Shown here one piece after another: positions 8,196 to 18,602 of a stretch of 22,500 bases of DNA. Origin of the DNA: Paulinella micropora. Taxonomy: Eukaryota > Cercozoa > Imbricatea > Euglyphida > Paulinellidae. The stretch covers positions 162,501 to 185,000 of the forward strand of contig WBZZ01005996.1 in the NCBI GenBank assembly GCA_019918135.1, given 5' to 3'. A model generated the notes under the pieces. That model had not been told where the DNA came from and did not search any database. It saw only the letters and a list, made by a program, of their open reading frames with translations. A program made the translations under genes and the position numbers. Each line of letters starts with the position of its first letter. The stretch's first letter is position 1.

Positions 8196-9235
8196 CCATC
8201 GGACGTATAATGCAATCCCTGCTCAGCCTGACCAATGATATATCGGAAAAGCTGCTCCGCCGCCGCATAGTTGAACTCCGCTGGCTTGGACTGCAATTCT
8301 GCCAAATGCGACAGAGGCGCCACGATTCCCACAAGACACACCGAACCCAGCCAAGATCACCACAAATCTTCATAGGCGAATACCGCTCAAGCTCCGACGG
8401 ACGAGCAGGCACCCCCGCCGAAGGCAACCACGGAACAGCCACCGGTGTCCAAGGTCTCCCATCAGCTCTGGGATACTTACGAAGAAGATCCATTATATAC
8501 TCCCGGACCGAAACATGAGTATGGAAGACGCCCTTATCATCCACATACTGCCACACTTCACGCCCAAGCAGGACCTTCATAAGCTTGCTCACCTTGATAA
8601 CCCCCTGACGCTCACGCAACCGACCCAAAAACCAGTTTGAGTAGTCCTCACTCGGCGCCGCCAGCGCATAATCATCCACACGTGTCACCGCCAAGAGAGT
8701 ACGCTTTGTTTTCGAATCAACCCATGAATAAGCACTGGTCAAAAGGATTCGTTTTAAGACCAACACTGGCGTAGAAGGGCAGCACACACCGTGTATGATA
8801 GAGATGACCGGAGTCCCGCAAGCCGTTAACACCCGCCCAAGCTTCAAAATAGTGATCCTTGGGAATATTCTCCACCGGCATACGTAAATACACCGGAGTG
8901 TCACGTTTCGCCTTCAAGAAAGCAGACTCATCATCCCCCGCCTCCAGGAAGACACGCTGAAGAGTAGCTAGAGCAAAGATAGTACGAATTGCGAGCTCAT
9001 CCGGCGTTGGTATAACGACATCACCGCAATCGATGCCCTTACGTTGCATAAATCCCTTTGCTGCCACCCTTGACTTTTGTTCGATACACTCCTCCCCCTC
9101 AAACTTATCGAAATCCGCAAATCTCACGCCGATTATACGTGTCCCCTTAGGAACATCCTGTTTGCGAACCAGCTTTACAGCTCCCAGCTTCAGATGTTTC
9201 TGAATGTCTGCTAGACGAGACTCAACAAGCGAGGA
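8170..9235 (-). pseudogene. Copia reverse transcriptase, left copy
   Basis: This is the copy of 19740-20800 on the other arm, with the same frame changes (near 8340, 8720 and 9225). It keeps KSRVAAKGFMQRKGID, the catalytic DDESAFL segment and the VDDYALA box. One substitution at 8627 changes Trp to Leu relative to the right copy, in the stretch NWFLGRL versus NWFWGRL. The Trp/Leu difference is outside the catalytic motifs. Confidence 0.85.
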
Positions 9236-11289
9236 GCCTTGTTAGCTTCCCTTACAGGAACAGGAACTGTAATCACCATGAGAGTGCCCGGTGAGTAACG
9301 AGTCTTGTCCAATGGATCACCGTACAGCAACAAATCAGCAGAGGAGAGAGCAGGGGCAACGTCCTCCCCCTCAAGATCATACAAGTCCAACAGAGGTAGG
9401 TCAGACTGACCAGCAGACACATAACAGTTACGAACATCATCGCCCTTCTGCCTCCCCATTCGTCTGGCTCCCTTCGGGACAACGTTTTGAACAGTAACAG
9501 CAGCCCCATCCCACTGCTTTGGCACCCCTTTCTTGCTAGAGACAACAGAGCGAGAAGCATCCGACACAAGAGGAACGTCGTCGTCACTAGACTCTTGATC
9601 CCCATCCCCCCCAACTCGTAGAGAGGGAGCATCACCACTACTGACAGGAGAGCGACCCCGATTCTCTGTCTCAACGGTTGTCGAAGCAACCCCAAAAGAC
9701 ACGCGACTCGCAACGGTAGGCAACGACGACTCGACCTCTGTCTGTGAGAAATTTTCCGTTAAGGTGGCACCCAACACCCCAGTTTCCCCACCATTTGTCG
9801 GTTGAAAACCGTCCTGCTGTGCATGATGTCGCCCATTCTCCTCCCCTTCTACCCGAAGACTTGCTTCTGTAGTCGCCTCTACTGCACGTAAGAGCTCCCA
9901 CTCTTCCACACCAAAGTAATTCCGCCAATCTGGAATGGCACTGTTCCTCTCCAGGTCGCCCACGACGAAATCAGTGATGAGAGTCCTGGCGACTCCACTA
10001 CGCGGGTAAACAGCTGGCCAACCAGCCACATGATCCACAAACTCCACATGCTTTTCATCAACCACCTTCCTCGACGTTGTAGACCACACGTAGTATGACG
10101 ACGTCTCCAGGGAATGCCCGAGGTACACTGCCAACTCCGATGTATTCGAACGACCCTTGTGGCTTCCCAGATGTCGGTAACAGAGACACCCAAAGACGTG
10201 CCAGAACGAGATGTGAGGCAATGCACGGTTGAAGAACATCTCATAACGTGGCTTGCCCTCCTTGTAGGGAACAGCGTTGATGATAAAGACTGCATGAAGA
10301 GCAGCGTAGCCCAAAACTGGTAAGGTACACATTTCGCCAGCATCAACGCCCTTGCAATTCGAAACACCTGCTTCAACCAGGACTCCGCAATCGCATTCTT
10401 ATTAGGATCATATTATACTTGCCCCGTAGAGGTAGAACCCCCTTAGCTCGCAGATGGTCATGCAGGGCAGTGGAGATCCACTCCCCATCCGAACGAAATT
10501 GCTTCAGTTTAGCACCAGCATGCGTTTTGCCCAATGCAATGACATAACGTAGATGACCAACGCATACCTCAGCCGTCCTTTCACGTAATAGGAACGCAAA
10601 CAAGCAACGAGCAGCATCATCCACGAACAAAAGCAGATAGTTGTAGCCATTGTAGACCGGACGGGGAAACTTTCCAGTACTGTCCCCACTCAATCCTTCC
10701 CCGGCGCGAGACATAACCGTCAGATGTGCTCCGGTATATGACGGTTTGAACGTAGAGTGAGTCAGTTGGCACACGACACATTTCCCATGCTTACTGTAGC
10801 CCGCGAGACCACCCACATCAACCACACCCCAGTCGTGCTTATGCGCTCGTACCAAGGACGCCGTAGGCTTAGGACCCAGATGCCCATACAAATCATGAAG
10901 AAAGTGTCCACTCACCTTGAACGGTACCTGTTGTTGTTTAGGTGGCCCAGAGTAGAGAACCGAGCCCACATCCTTTGCATTACCAGGTAGAAATCGATAG
11001 CGTAGACTGTCCAGTTGAAGCTCACCGACCATAATCTTGTCCTCATCCGCAATACAGGTGCATTCCTTACCTGACACAAAGAACCCTGCCCCCTGTAGGG
11101 TGTAGAATACCCCTTCACCTGTAGACGTCCAGCCGAGACCAGCCCAACGTGAATATCCGGAGTCACATACGCTGGATCCAACCGAAGGTAACCATCCTTG
11201 CCCTTCCCATCACGGCCAGCCACAACAGCCTTACCATACTTGTTCAGACGCTGTCGACCCCCAAGACCATCAAGACCATCGACCACCAC
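9211..11289 (-). pseudogene. Copia integrase with linker, left copy
   Basis: This is the copy of 17685-19764 on the other arm. It carries the HHCC-type pre-integrase zinc site, GDSTG, FVDDAAR, FRSDGEW and AESWL motifs of the DDE core, and the YEMFF...FGCLCY segment. It is more broken than its partner: one base is missing at about 11099, which ends the upstream frame near 11077 and adds a frameshift not found in the right copy. This is the only indel I found between the arms. Confidence 0.85.
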
Positions 11290-12331
11290 AGGTAGTCCTT
11301 CTTAACTGCCGAAGCCAAATATGACGAGCTGGGTACATGGTCGTGTGTAGCGGCACTTTCGAGACACCATTCGGTCGAGGTGGAAGCCGCACGACAAGAT
11401 ACACAATCCCCCATCCCACTCACAACATAGAGCGAGGGCCCACCTCCACCATCCACTTGACCTCCTGCCGACGAATCATTCGCTTTCCCACTAGGCAGCC
11501 CGACTCCCCCCGACGAAGCCGGTGCACTCACTTCCCGAGTTGCAGACCCAGCCGCAGACCCAGACGACGCCGAAGATAAGATGCCCGTCACTGCGAATTC
11601 CACATCCGATGAAGCCGCCTCAGTGTCCCTTACAGAACGATTCGAGATCAGCTTCGGTAGAGGCCTAGGCGAGACATGAGGCCTCTCCCCCAAACCGATC
11701 TCAACCGGTTCCACAGGGATCGGCCAAGGTCGGTAGCCCAACGATGCACAGACCAACATCCTGTAATAGCGAGCCATCGCCCTTCTATAATCTTGTAGGT
11801 CGATGAAGTCCAACGCCCACAGCCCGGGCAGCCCCGCAGGTAGCCTCCCAGAAGGAATTTGTGGTCGCCCATATGATTCCTCTTTTACCCTACGCAGGAA
11901 CGCCACAAGCACGTCCAGGTCTGGACAAGGCGGCTCCACCCGACCATCGTCCCCAATCCCATAGCAGCCAAGTGATTCTCCATCTCCAGCCAAGGTATGA
12001 CCGAGTCGTTGTAGTCAAAAGGACGGACAAGAGTATCACTGTCTCGTAGGACCATCTCAGCAAAATACTCCTCCAACGACTGATAACGACGATCGCCTAA
12101 AGCACTTCGTCCCGAAGCAGGAGGCGGACTCAAGACCACCGTCTTGGCAGACGAGTAACGTCGCACCAGCTCATCATTAGACCCCGGGTCGTCCTCATTC
12201 GGAGCACTAGGACCCACCCGACTGCGGTGATCCAAGCTCTCGTCCTCGTCATCGGACCCCAGTGGAAGCGCTGGTCCTTCTCGAACGTTCCGGGGCAGAA
12301 GTGAAGGCCCCCCTTCCCGGTAACGAATCAA
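11244..12331 (-). pseudogene. Copia linker and protease-like region, left copy
   Basis: This matches 16643-17730 of the other arm. It is an acidic, serine-rich linker (GSDDEDES) in one frame, then LDFIDLQDYRRAMARYYRML and a second Ser/Gly-rich linker in another. It ends in the protease-like stretch EWCLESAATHDH, where copia proteases have an LDSGAT active site. One substitution at 11386 changes Val to Ala relative to the right copy just before that site. Confidence 0.7.
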
Positions 12332-13991
12332 TCAGAGTGCCACAAAAGAGCAGCAACCGCATGCAACTTGATGGTATGCCCCAGGCCCGTTCGATTGCTC
12401 CGCAACTCCGCACGCATGACGCCAACCCGCACTGGGCTGCTCCTCGCCACGGCACAGTAGTATCGATGCTTTGGCCGGTCCTGCTGCTGACAAAGGTCCG
12501 AACAGTAGTACACCACGAAGCAGTTGTCACACTGAAACGTGTCCCCAGGGTCGCTGCCACAGTGCTCACAGACCTTCCTCGGCTCGTTCCCCGTCTCCTG
12601 GGCCTCCTCGCATTGACGACACTCGAACTCCCACCAGTTCCGCTCCCGGAAACAAAACAGAAGGTACTGCTGCCAATAAAACATGTCATAAGCATCGCCA
12701 TGGTTCAGTACCCAATGCACATATTTTGCAGAAAACACCAATCGTGGAGCCCCGATATCACGCTGCGGCGCCGGCTCAGGTACCCAATAATCCAATGGCG
12801 GCTGTCGATTGAGCAAACCCGCCACATGCACCACAGGGTCCCCATCGTAACGTGTAACCACATCACCCGGTCGCCCCCCAGAGACCACACCGGTAATCCC
12901 TCGTACCACGCGAATCCATTCATCACCGTCCCACCAACTGTAATTCTGACTCAGGGCCGCAGACCGTTTGCTCCCCGCAGGCGCCCATTCGCGCTTGGAG
13001 TCCCCCCCAACCCGAGGCACCACCTGCGAAGATGAAGCTGACCCCGAAGACGAAGCTGACCCCAACACCCCCGACGACGAAGCCACCACCACCGATGACG
13101 AAGCCGGCAAGGCCGACGAACGCTCTTCCGATGGCACGACAGCCACGCGATCTTCCACATCCATGACATCCACCGAAGAAGCCCCAGCCAAAGGGACATC
13201 ATCCACAGCCCCAGCAGCCCCGTCCCGGTCCCGCTGGTGTCCAGCTCCCATGGCCACATCATCCTGGGGCCCAAGTGACCCCGGCTGAAGCCCAGCGACC
13301 CGATCCGGCCCATAACGCTCCACGTAGTCGTCGTAGCGTCGCTTAGCCAAGGCCTGCTTAACATAGACATTGCCGTGGTACGTGTAGAAATGTCGGTTTA
13401 TCTCCGGAACGTAGACAGCATAACGCTGGACCCTCAAGCACCGCTTATCCCCACTCGTAAGGGCCGAGCATTGGTTGCCCTGCCCCCCTCTCACCCCTGG
13501 GTCATCTATCCATCGTAGGCGCATCTTCCCGTTCCCCTGCTGAACGAATCCCCACGAATCCGGGTCCGCAGAACCCCCCTTGACGTCCCCAGTCCCGGTC
13601 ATTATGTAGAGCGATCCCCGAGGCGGAAAGTACGGAGGGTAAGACGTAAACGGGTCCTCATCAATCACGACAGTCGTAGCTCCAGTTGCCGCACACAGAG
13701 ACGCCGGAGGCTTGGAGTCTATGGTCTTGCCCTTACCCTGAGTAGCAATACGTTTCAGTAAAGTGGCGAACTTAGCCTTAAGCTCAGGGCAGTCCTTCCC
13801 CTCATGAGACTTGTGCGCCTGACTTTTTTGGTAGAAACACTGGTTGGTACACTCGAAAAACCGATGTTTTGGCTCACATTTGCCGCAAGCAAAACAACAC
13901 TTGCCCCCATTCCCAGTCTGGCCACCTCCCGATCCACCATTTCCGTTACGGTAACTACGTTGACCATCACCGTTCTGGGTACCATCGCCCT
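12328..13991 (-). pseudogene. Copia gag/linker region with two zinc fingers, left copy
   Basis: The open frame runs from the insert boundary at 13991 to a TGA at 12328-12330. It begins with a G/N/Q-rich stretch. A first cysteine-rich finger lies at about 13908-13789 (CFACGKC...FECTNQC...HKSHEGKDC), whose spacing resembles a MYND finger more than a retroviral CCHC knuckle. A middle region (13580-12700) has Ser/Ala runs and WWDGDEW. It ends with a clear MYND finger, CEHCGSDPG...CDNC...YYCSDLC...HRYYC, at about 12570-12454. The first finger occurs only in this copy because the right arm starts at 15478. The open frame continues upstream to 14421, but that part is antisense to the inverted insert and is not the element's protein. 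Confidence 0.7.
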
Positions 13992-14539
13992 GACGGTGGT
14001 CTTGAGTCCGCCTCCTGCTTCGGGACGAAGTGCTTTGGGCGATCGTCGTTATCACTCGAACTGTCGTCAATGCGAGGAGGCCCAGGAGACGGGGAACGAG
14101 CCGAGGAAGGTCTGTGAGCACTGTGGCAGCGACCCTGGGGACACGTTTCAGTGTGACAACTGCTTCGTGGTGTACTACTGTTCGGACCTTTGTCAGCAGC
14201 AGGACCGGCCAAAGCATCGATACTACTGTGCCGTGGCGAGGAGCAGCCCAGTGCGGGTTGGCGTCATGCGTGCGGAGTTGCGGAGCAATCGAACGGGCCT
14301 GGGGCATACCATCAAGTTGCATGCGGTTGCTGCTCTTTTGTGGCACTCTGATTGATTCGTTACCGGGAAGGGGGGCCTTCACTTCTGCCCCGGAACGTTC
14401 GAGAAGGACCAGCGCTTCCACTGGGGTCCGATGACGAGGACGAGAGCTTGGATCACCGCAGTCGGGTGGGTCCTAGTGCTCCGAATGAGGACGACCCGGG
14501 GTCTAATGATGAGCTGGTGCGACGTTACTCGCTGCCAAG
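13992..14539 (+). repeat. 548-bp inverted, circularly permuted copy of the copia MYND region
   Basis: 13992-14058 matches 16831-16897, 14062-14531 matches 16353-16822 with no gap, and 14532-14539 (CTGCCAAG) matches 16824-16831 after loss of one T. The two blocks are thus in swapped order, and together they cover 16353-16897 once. The permutation joint at 14055-14061 shows a TCG overlap with a few changed bases. The segment lies opposite to the surrounding gag and splits it. It recodes a MYND finger on the + strand. Confidence 0.9.
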
Positions 14540-15422
14540 CTTTCCCTTCCATCCACCTTTGCCCTTCCCACGCTGCTTCCCATCACCAGCCTACGTATTC
14601 ACATCAGCGAAGGACACGAACACAGAACCATCACCGGTCTGCTGTTGCTTCGCCCCTCCCCGGGCCTCCCACATTTGAACCTTCTTCAGGAAGCTCGTCT
14701 TGAAGCCGTCGAAGTCCAGTCCCGTCCTCCTCATCTGGACCCGGTAGAATTCCTCCCATGACTTGATCCCAGCCAGAGCATTCAGCAAGATGCCAAGACG
14801 CGTCATAGGCTTAATCTCATCTCCCCCATCCAGGTGGAGAAGATCGCACCGTCTCACGAACTCCGTAAGCTGCGACGGTAGATCCTTTTGTAGATTAAAA
14901 CGAAAGTTGGTCGAAAACACTGTTCCGCCAGCAACTCCTCCTGAGTGCTGCCCCCATACCGCTCAGGCAGATACTTGACTAGCTTACTGGGGTCCATCGG
15001 TCGTTCCTCCGATAACGGCCTGGCCAGCAACTTCGCAGGGCCAGACAAACACAGATCGATGAAAGAGAAGACCTCCTGTCTAGCTCGTAGTACAGTGTCC
15101 TCCTCCAAGTCCGATAGCTTGACATGCTTTGCATCCGTAGGCATAGCCCGTGAGGAACTCGAAGACTTCCCCGACTCCGCCCGCTTGCGATCCTGTTCCT
15201 TGTCCACATTAGCTTCCTTTGTTTGTAATAAAGCAAACACACTTCCAACTCCAGTAGTAGGTGCTCGCGATGCTTGCCAGCGAGGTAGGTAGTGATTTCG
15301 TGGTAGGCGTCCCTCCACTTCCTCGTCCCATGCTCGCCACTGAAGCGATGCTCCTTCGCCACTGTTAGTGTAGTAGTTGTAGACTTCTCCGACGACGCAG
15401 AATCAAACGCAGAAAGGTTCAT
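14540..15422 (-). pseudogene. Copia gag (capsid-like part), broken
   Basis: It starts at ATG 15422 (MNLSAFDSASSEK). The sequence GEHGTRKWRDAYHEITTYL is typical of the start of a copia-type gag domain. The frame changes near 15230 and again near 14915. The later frames hold ARQEVFSFIDLCLSG, YLPERYGG, and then LPSQLTEFVRRCDLLHLDGG with LLNALAGIKSWEEFYRVQM, an amphipathic helical capsid-like region. A TAG at 14591-14593 stops the last frame just before a Gly/Lys-rich basic stretch that leads into the inverted insert. Only the left copy has gag. Gag forms the particle around the element's RNA; this one cannot be made intact. Confidence 0.75.
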
Positions 15423-15477
15423 AACCCTGATAGATGTAACAACCTATGTAATACCGGACAGAACTTCAAAGGACACT
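15423..15477 (-). other. Gag leader at the palindrome joint
   Basis: These 55 bases lie between the gag start codon and the point where the right arm begins. No LTR end or clear primer site is seen. The right arm starts at GGGTGAGAGG (15478), where only three bases (GGG) overlap with the matching inner end of the left arm. Confidence 0.6.
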
Positions 15478-16646
15478 GGGTGAGAGGGGGGCAGGGCAAC
15501 CAATGCTCGGCCCTTACGAGTGGGGATAAGCGGTGCTTGAGGGTCCAGCGTTATGCTGTCTACGTTCCGGAGATAAACCGACATTTCTACACGTACCACG
15601 GCAATGTCTATGTTAAGCAGGCCTTGGCTAAGCGACGCTACGACGACTACGTGGAGCGTTATGGGCCGGATCGGGTCGCTGGGCTTCAGCCGGGGTCACT
15701 TGGGCCCCAGGATGATGTGGCCATGGGAGCTGGACACCAGCGGGACCGGGACGGGGCTGCTGGGGCTGTGGATGATGTCCCTTTGGCTGGGGCTTCTTCG
15801 GTGGATGTCATGGATGTGGAAGATCGCGTGGCTGTCGTGCCATCGGAAGAGCGTTCGTCGGCCTTGCCGGCTTCGTCATCGGTGGTGGTGGCTTCGTCGT
15901 CGGGGGTGTTGGGGTCAGCTTCGTCTTCGGGGTCAGCTTCATCTTCGCAGGTGGTGCCTCGGGTTGGGGGGGACTCCAAGCGCGAATGGGCGCCTGCGGG
16001 GAGCGAACGGTCTGCGGCCCTGAGTCAGAATTACAGTTGGTGGGACGGTGATGAATGGATTCGCGTGGTACGAGGGATTACCGGTGTGGTCTCTGGGGGG
16101 CGACCGGGTGATGTGGTTACACGTTACGATGGGGACCCTGTGGTGCATGTGGCGGGTTTGCTCAATCGACAGCCGCCATTGGATTATTGGGTACCTGAGC
16201 CGGCGCCGCAGCGTGATATCGGGGCTCCACGATTGGTGTTTTCTGCAAAATATGTGCATTGGGTACTGAACCATGGCGATGCTTATGACATGTTTTATTG
16301 GCAGCAGTACCTTCTGTTTTGTTTCCGGGAGCGGAACTGGTGGGAGTTCGAGTGTCGTCAATGCGAGGAGGCCCAGGAGACGGGGAACGAGCCGAGGAAG
16401 GTCTGTGAGCACTGTGGCAGCGACCCTGGGGACACGTTTCAGTGTGACAACTGCTTCGTGGTGTACTACTGTTCGGACCTTTGTCAGCAGCAGGACCGGC
16501 CAAAGCATCGATACTACTGTGCCGTGGCGAGGAGCAGCCCAGTGCGGGTTGGCGTCATGCGTGCGGAGTTGCGGAGCAATCGAACGGGCCTGGGGCATAC
16601 CATCAAGTTGCATGCGGTTGCTGCTCTTTTGTGGCACTCTGATTGA
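15478..16646 (+). pseudogene. Copia linker region with MYND zinc finger, right copy
   Basis: An open stretch of 388 residues from 15480 ends at TGA 16644-16646. It contains a conserved-looking segment (HFYTYHGNVYVKQALAKRRY), a low-complexity Asp/Val/Ser block with GSASSSGSASSS (about 15790-15960), WWDGDEW, and a MYND finger at 16404-16520. In the finger, Cys pairs CEHC and CDNC, then YYCSDLC and HRYYC, fit C-x2-C...C-x2-C...C-x3-C...H-x3-C. An extra CRQC pair lies just upstream. MYND fingers usually bind proteins in chromatin regulators. It lies between gag and protease, where copia elements normally have a CCHC knuckle. The true protein would begin upstream of the truncation. Confidence 0.75.
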
Positions 16647-17089
16647 TTCGTTACCGGGAAGGGGGGCCTTCACTTCTGCCCCGGAACGTTCGAGAAGGAC
16701 CAGCGCTTCCACTGGGGTCCGATGACGAGGACGAGAGCTTGGATCACCGCAGTCGGGTGGGTCCTAGTGCTCCGAATGAGGACGACCCGGGGTCTAATGA
16801 TGAGCTGGTGCGACGTTACTCGTCTGCCAAGACGGTGGTCTTGAGTCCGCCTCCTGCTTCGGGACGAAGTGCTTTAGGCGATCGTCGTTATCAGTCGTTG
16901 GAGGAGTATTTTGCTGAGATGGTCCTACGAGACAGTGATACTCTTGTCCGTCCTTTTGACTACAACGACTCGGTCATACCTTGGCTGGAGATGGAGAATC
17001 ACTTGGCTGCTATGGGATTGGGGACGATGGTCGGGTGGAGCCGCCTTGTCCAGACCTGGACGTGCTTGTGGCGTTCCTGCGTAGGGTAA
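16643..17089 (+). pseudogene. Copia acidic linker segment, right copy
   Basis: This frame overlaps the TGA of the MYND segment (TGATTGATT) and continues in the -1 frame with acidic, serine-rich sequence (LGSDDEDESLDHR). It then becomes a folded-looking stretch (SLEEYFAEMVLRDSDTLVRP, IPWLEMENHLAAMGLG). The meaningful reading moves to the next frame near 17030. No known domain is recognised. The overlap could be a fixed mutation or a genuine frameshift site. Confidence 0.5.
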
Positions 17090-17730
17090 AAGAGGAATCA
17101 TATGGGCGACCACAAATTCCTTCTGGGAGGCTACCTGCGGGGCTGCCCGGGCTGTGGGCGTTGGACTTCATCGACCTACAAGATTATAGAAGGGCGATGG
17201 CTCGCTATTACAGGATGTTGGTCTGTGCATCGTTGGGCTACCGACCTTGGCCGATCCCTGTGGAACCGGTTGAGATCGGTTTGGGGGAGAGGCCTCATGT
17301 CTCGCCTAGGCCTCTACCGAAGCTGATCTCGAATCGTTCTGTAAGGGACACTGAGGCGGCTTCATCGGATGTGGAATTCGCAGTGACGGGCATCTTATCT
17401 TCGGCGTCGTCTGGGTCTGCGGCTGGGTCTGCAACTCGGGAAGTGAGTGCACCGGCTTCGTCGGGGGGAGTCGGGCTGCCTAGTGGGAAAGCGAATGATT
17501 CGTCGGCAGGAGGTCAAGTGGATGGTGGAGGTGGGCCCTCGCTCTATGTTGTGAGTGGGATGGGGGATTGTGTATCTTGTCGTGCGGTTTCCACCTCGAC
17601 CGAATGGTGTCTCGAAAGTGCCGCTACACACGACCATGTACCCAGCTCGTCATATTTGGCTTCGGCAGTTAAGAAGGACTACCTGTGGTGGTCGATGGTC
17701 TTGATGGTCTTGGGGGTCGACAGCGTCTGA
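16981..17730 (+). pseudogene. Copia linker and protease-like region, right copy
   Basis: From about 17030 the frame reads CPDLDVLVAFLRRVKEES and LDFIDLQDYRRAMARYYRML, then a Ser/Gly-rich linker. It reaches a retropepsin-like stretch at 17602-17640: EWCLESAATHDH. Copia proteases have W-x-L-D-S-G-A-T-x-H here. The catalytic Asp is Glu (17614-17616) and the Gly is Ala (17620-17622). If this is the active site, the aspartic protease is dead. The frame then passes into the integrase frame near 17690. Confidence 0.6.
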
Positions 17731-18602
17731 ACAAGTATGGTAAGGCTGTTGTGGCTGGCCGTGATGGGAAGGGCAAGGATGGTTACCTTCGGTTGGATCC
17801 AGCGTATGTGACTCCGGATATTCACGTTGGGCTGGTCTCGGCTGGACGTCTACAGGTGAAGGGGTATTCTACACACCTACAGGGGGCAGGGTTCTTTGTG
17901 TCAGGTAAGGAATGCACCTGTATTGCGGATGAGGACAAGATTATGGTCGGTGAGCTTCAACTGGACAGTCTACGCTATCGATTTCTACCTGGTAATGCAA
18001 AGGATGTGGGCTCGGTTCTCTACTCTGGGCCACCTAAACAACAACAGGTACCGTTCAAGGTGAGTGGACACTTTCTTCATGATTTGTATGGGCATCTGGG
18101 TCCTAAGCCTACGGCGTCCTTGGTACGAGCGCATAAGCACGACTGGGGTGTGGTTGATGTGGGTGGTCTCGCGGGCTACAGTAAGCATGGGAAATGTGTC
18201 GTGTGCCAACTGACTCACTCTACGTTCAAACCGTCATATACCGGAGCACATCTGACGGTTATGTCTCGCGCCGGGGAAGGATTGAGTGGGGACAGTACTG
18301 GAAAGTTTCCCCGTCCGGTCTACAATGGCTACAACTATCTGCTTTTGTTCGTGGATGATGCTGCTCGTTGCTTGTTTGCGTTCCTATTACGTGAAAGGAC
18401 GGCTGAGGTATGCGTTGGTCATCTACGTTATGTCATTGCATTGGGCAAAACGCATGCTGGTGCTAAACTGAAGCAATTTCGTTCGGATGGGGAGTGGATC
18501 TCCACTGCCCTGCATGACCATCTGCGAGCTAAGGGGGTTCTACCTCTACGGGGCAAGTATAATATGATCCTAATAAGAATGCGATTGCGGAGTCCTGGTT
18601 GA
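17685..18602 (+). pseudogene. Copia pre-integrase zinc domain and integrase core, right copy
   Basis: Integrase inserts the element's DNA copy into the genome. The typical copia stretch before integrase is seen (HVGLVSAGRLQVKGYSTHL). Next comes an HHCC-like zinc site (HDLYGHLG... HKHDW ... GKCVVCQLTH), then the core: first Asp in GDSTGKF (18291), FVDDAARCLFAFLL, and second Asp in FRSDGEW (18486). Most copia elements have RSDNGGEF here, so two residues are missing. The frame breaks near 18560 and the third acidic residue lies in the next frame (Glu at 18590, AESWL), keeping the D-x35-E spacing. The left copy has an extra 1-bp deletion in this region. Confidence 0.85.

Larger units (their letters stand above)
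7679..13496 (-). repeat. Left arm of 5.8-kb inverted repeat
   Basis: Position x matches the complement of 28975-x (x below 11099) or 28974-x (above). Differences I found are substitutions at 8627, 11386 and 12969 and a missing base at about 11099. The outer end is 7679, where the two arms' flanks diverge after CTTTGCAAGGAA. The inner end is 13496. Confidence 0.97.
7679..15477 (-). mobile_element. Ty1/copia-type element, left copy (gag to RNase H), rearranged
   Basis: The domain order on the - strand is gag, zinc fingers with MYND, linker, protease-like, integrase, reverse transcriptase and RNase H. Integrase before reverse transcriptase defines Ty1/copia. The copy keeps gag but loses the last few codons after RNase H, where it joins the gypsy-type fragment at 7678. 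It is interrupted in gag by a 548-bp inverted copy of its own sequence (13992-14539). No LTRs are attached. Many frameshifts make it non-functional as read. Confidence 0.9.

Noticed and set aside
12262..13035. 257-residue + strand frame and its twin at 15939-16712 on the - strand
   Set aside because: Both are antisense to the MYND region of the copia copies. They match each other only because the arms are inverted copies.
13992..14421. N-terminal part of a 697-residue - strand open frame as a real protein start
   Set aside because: The first ~145 residues are the antisense of the inverted insert. Only the part from 13991 downward reads in the element's sense.
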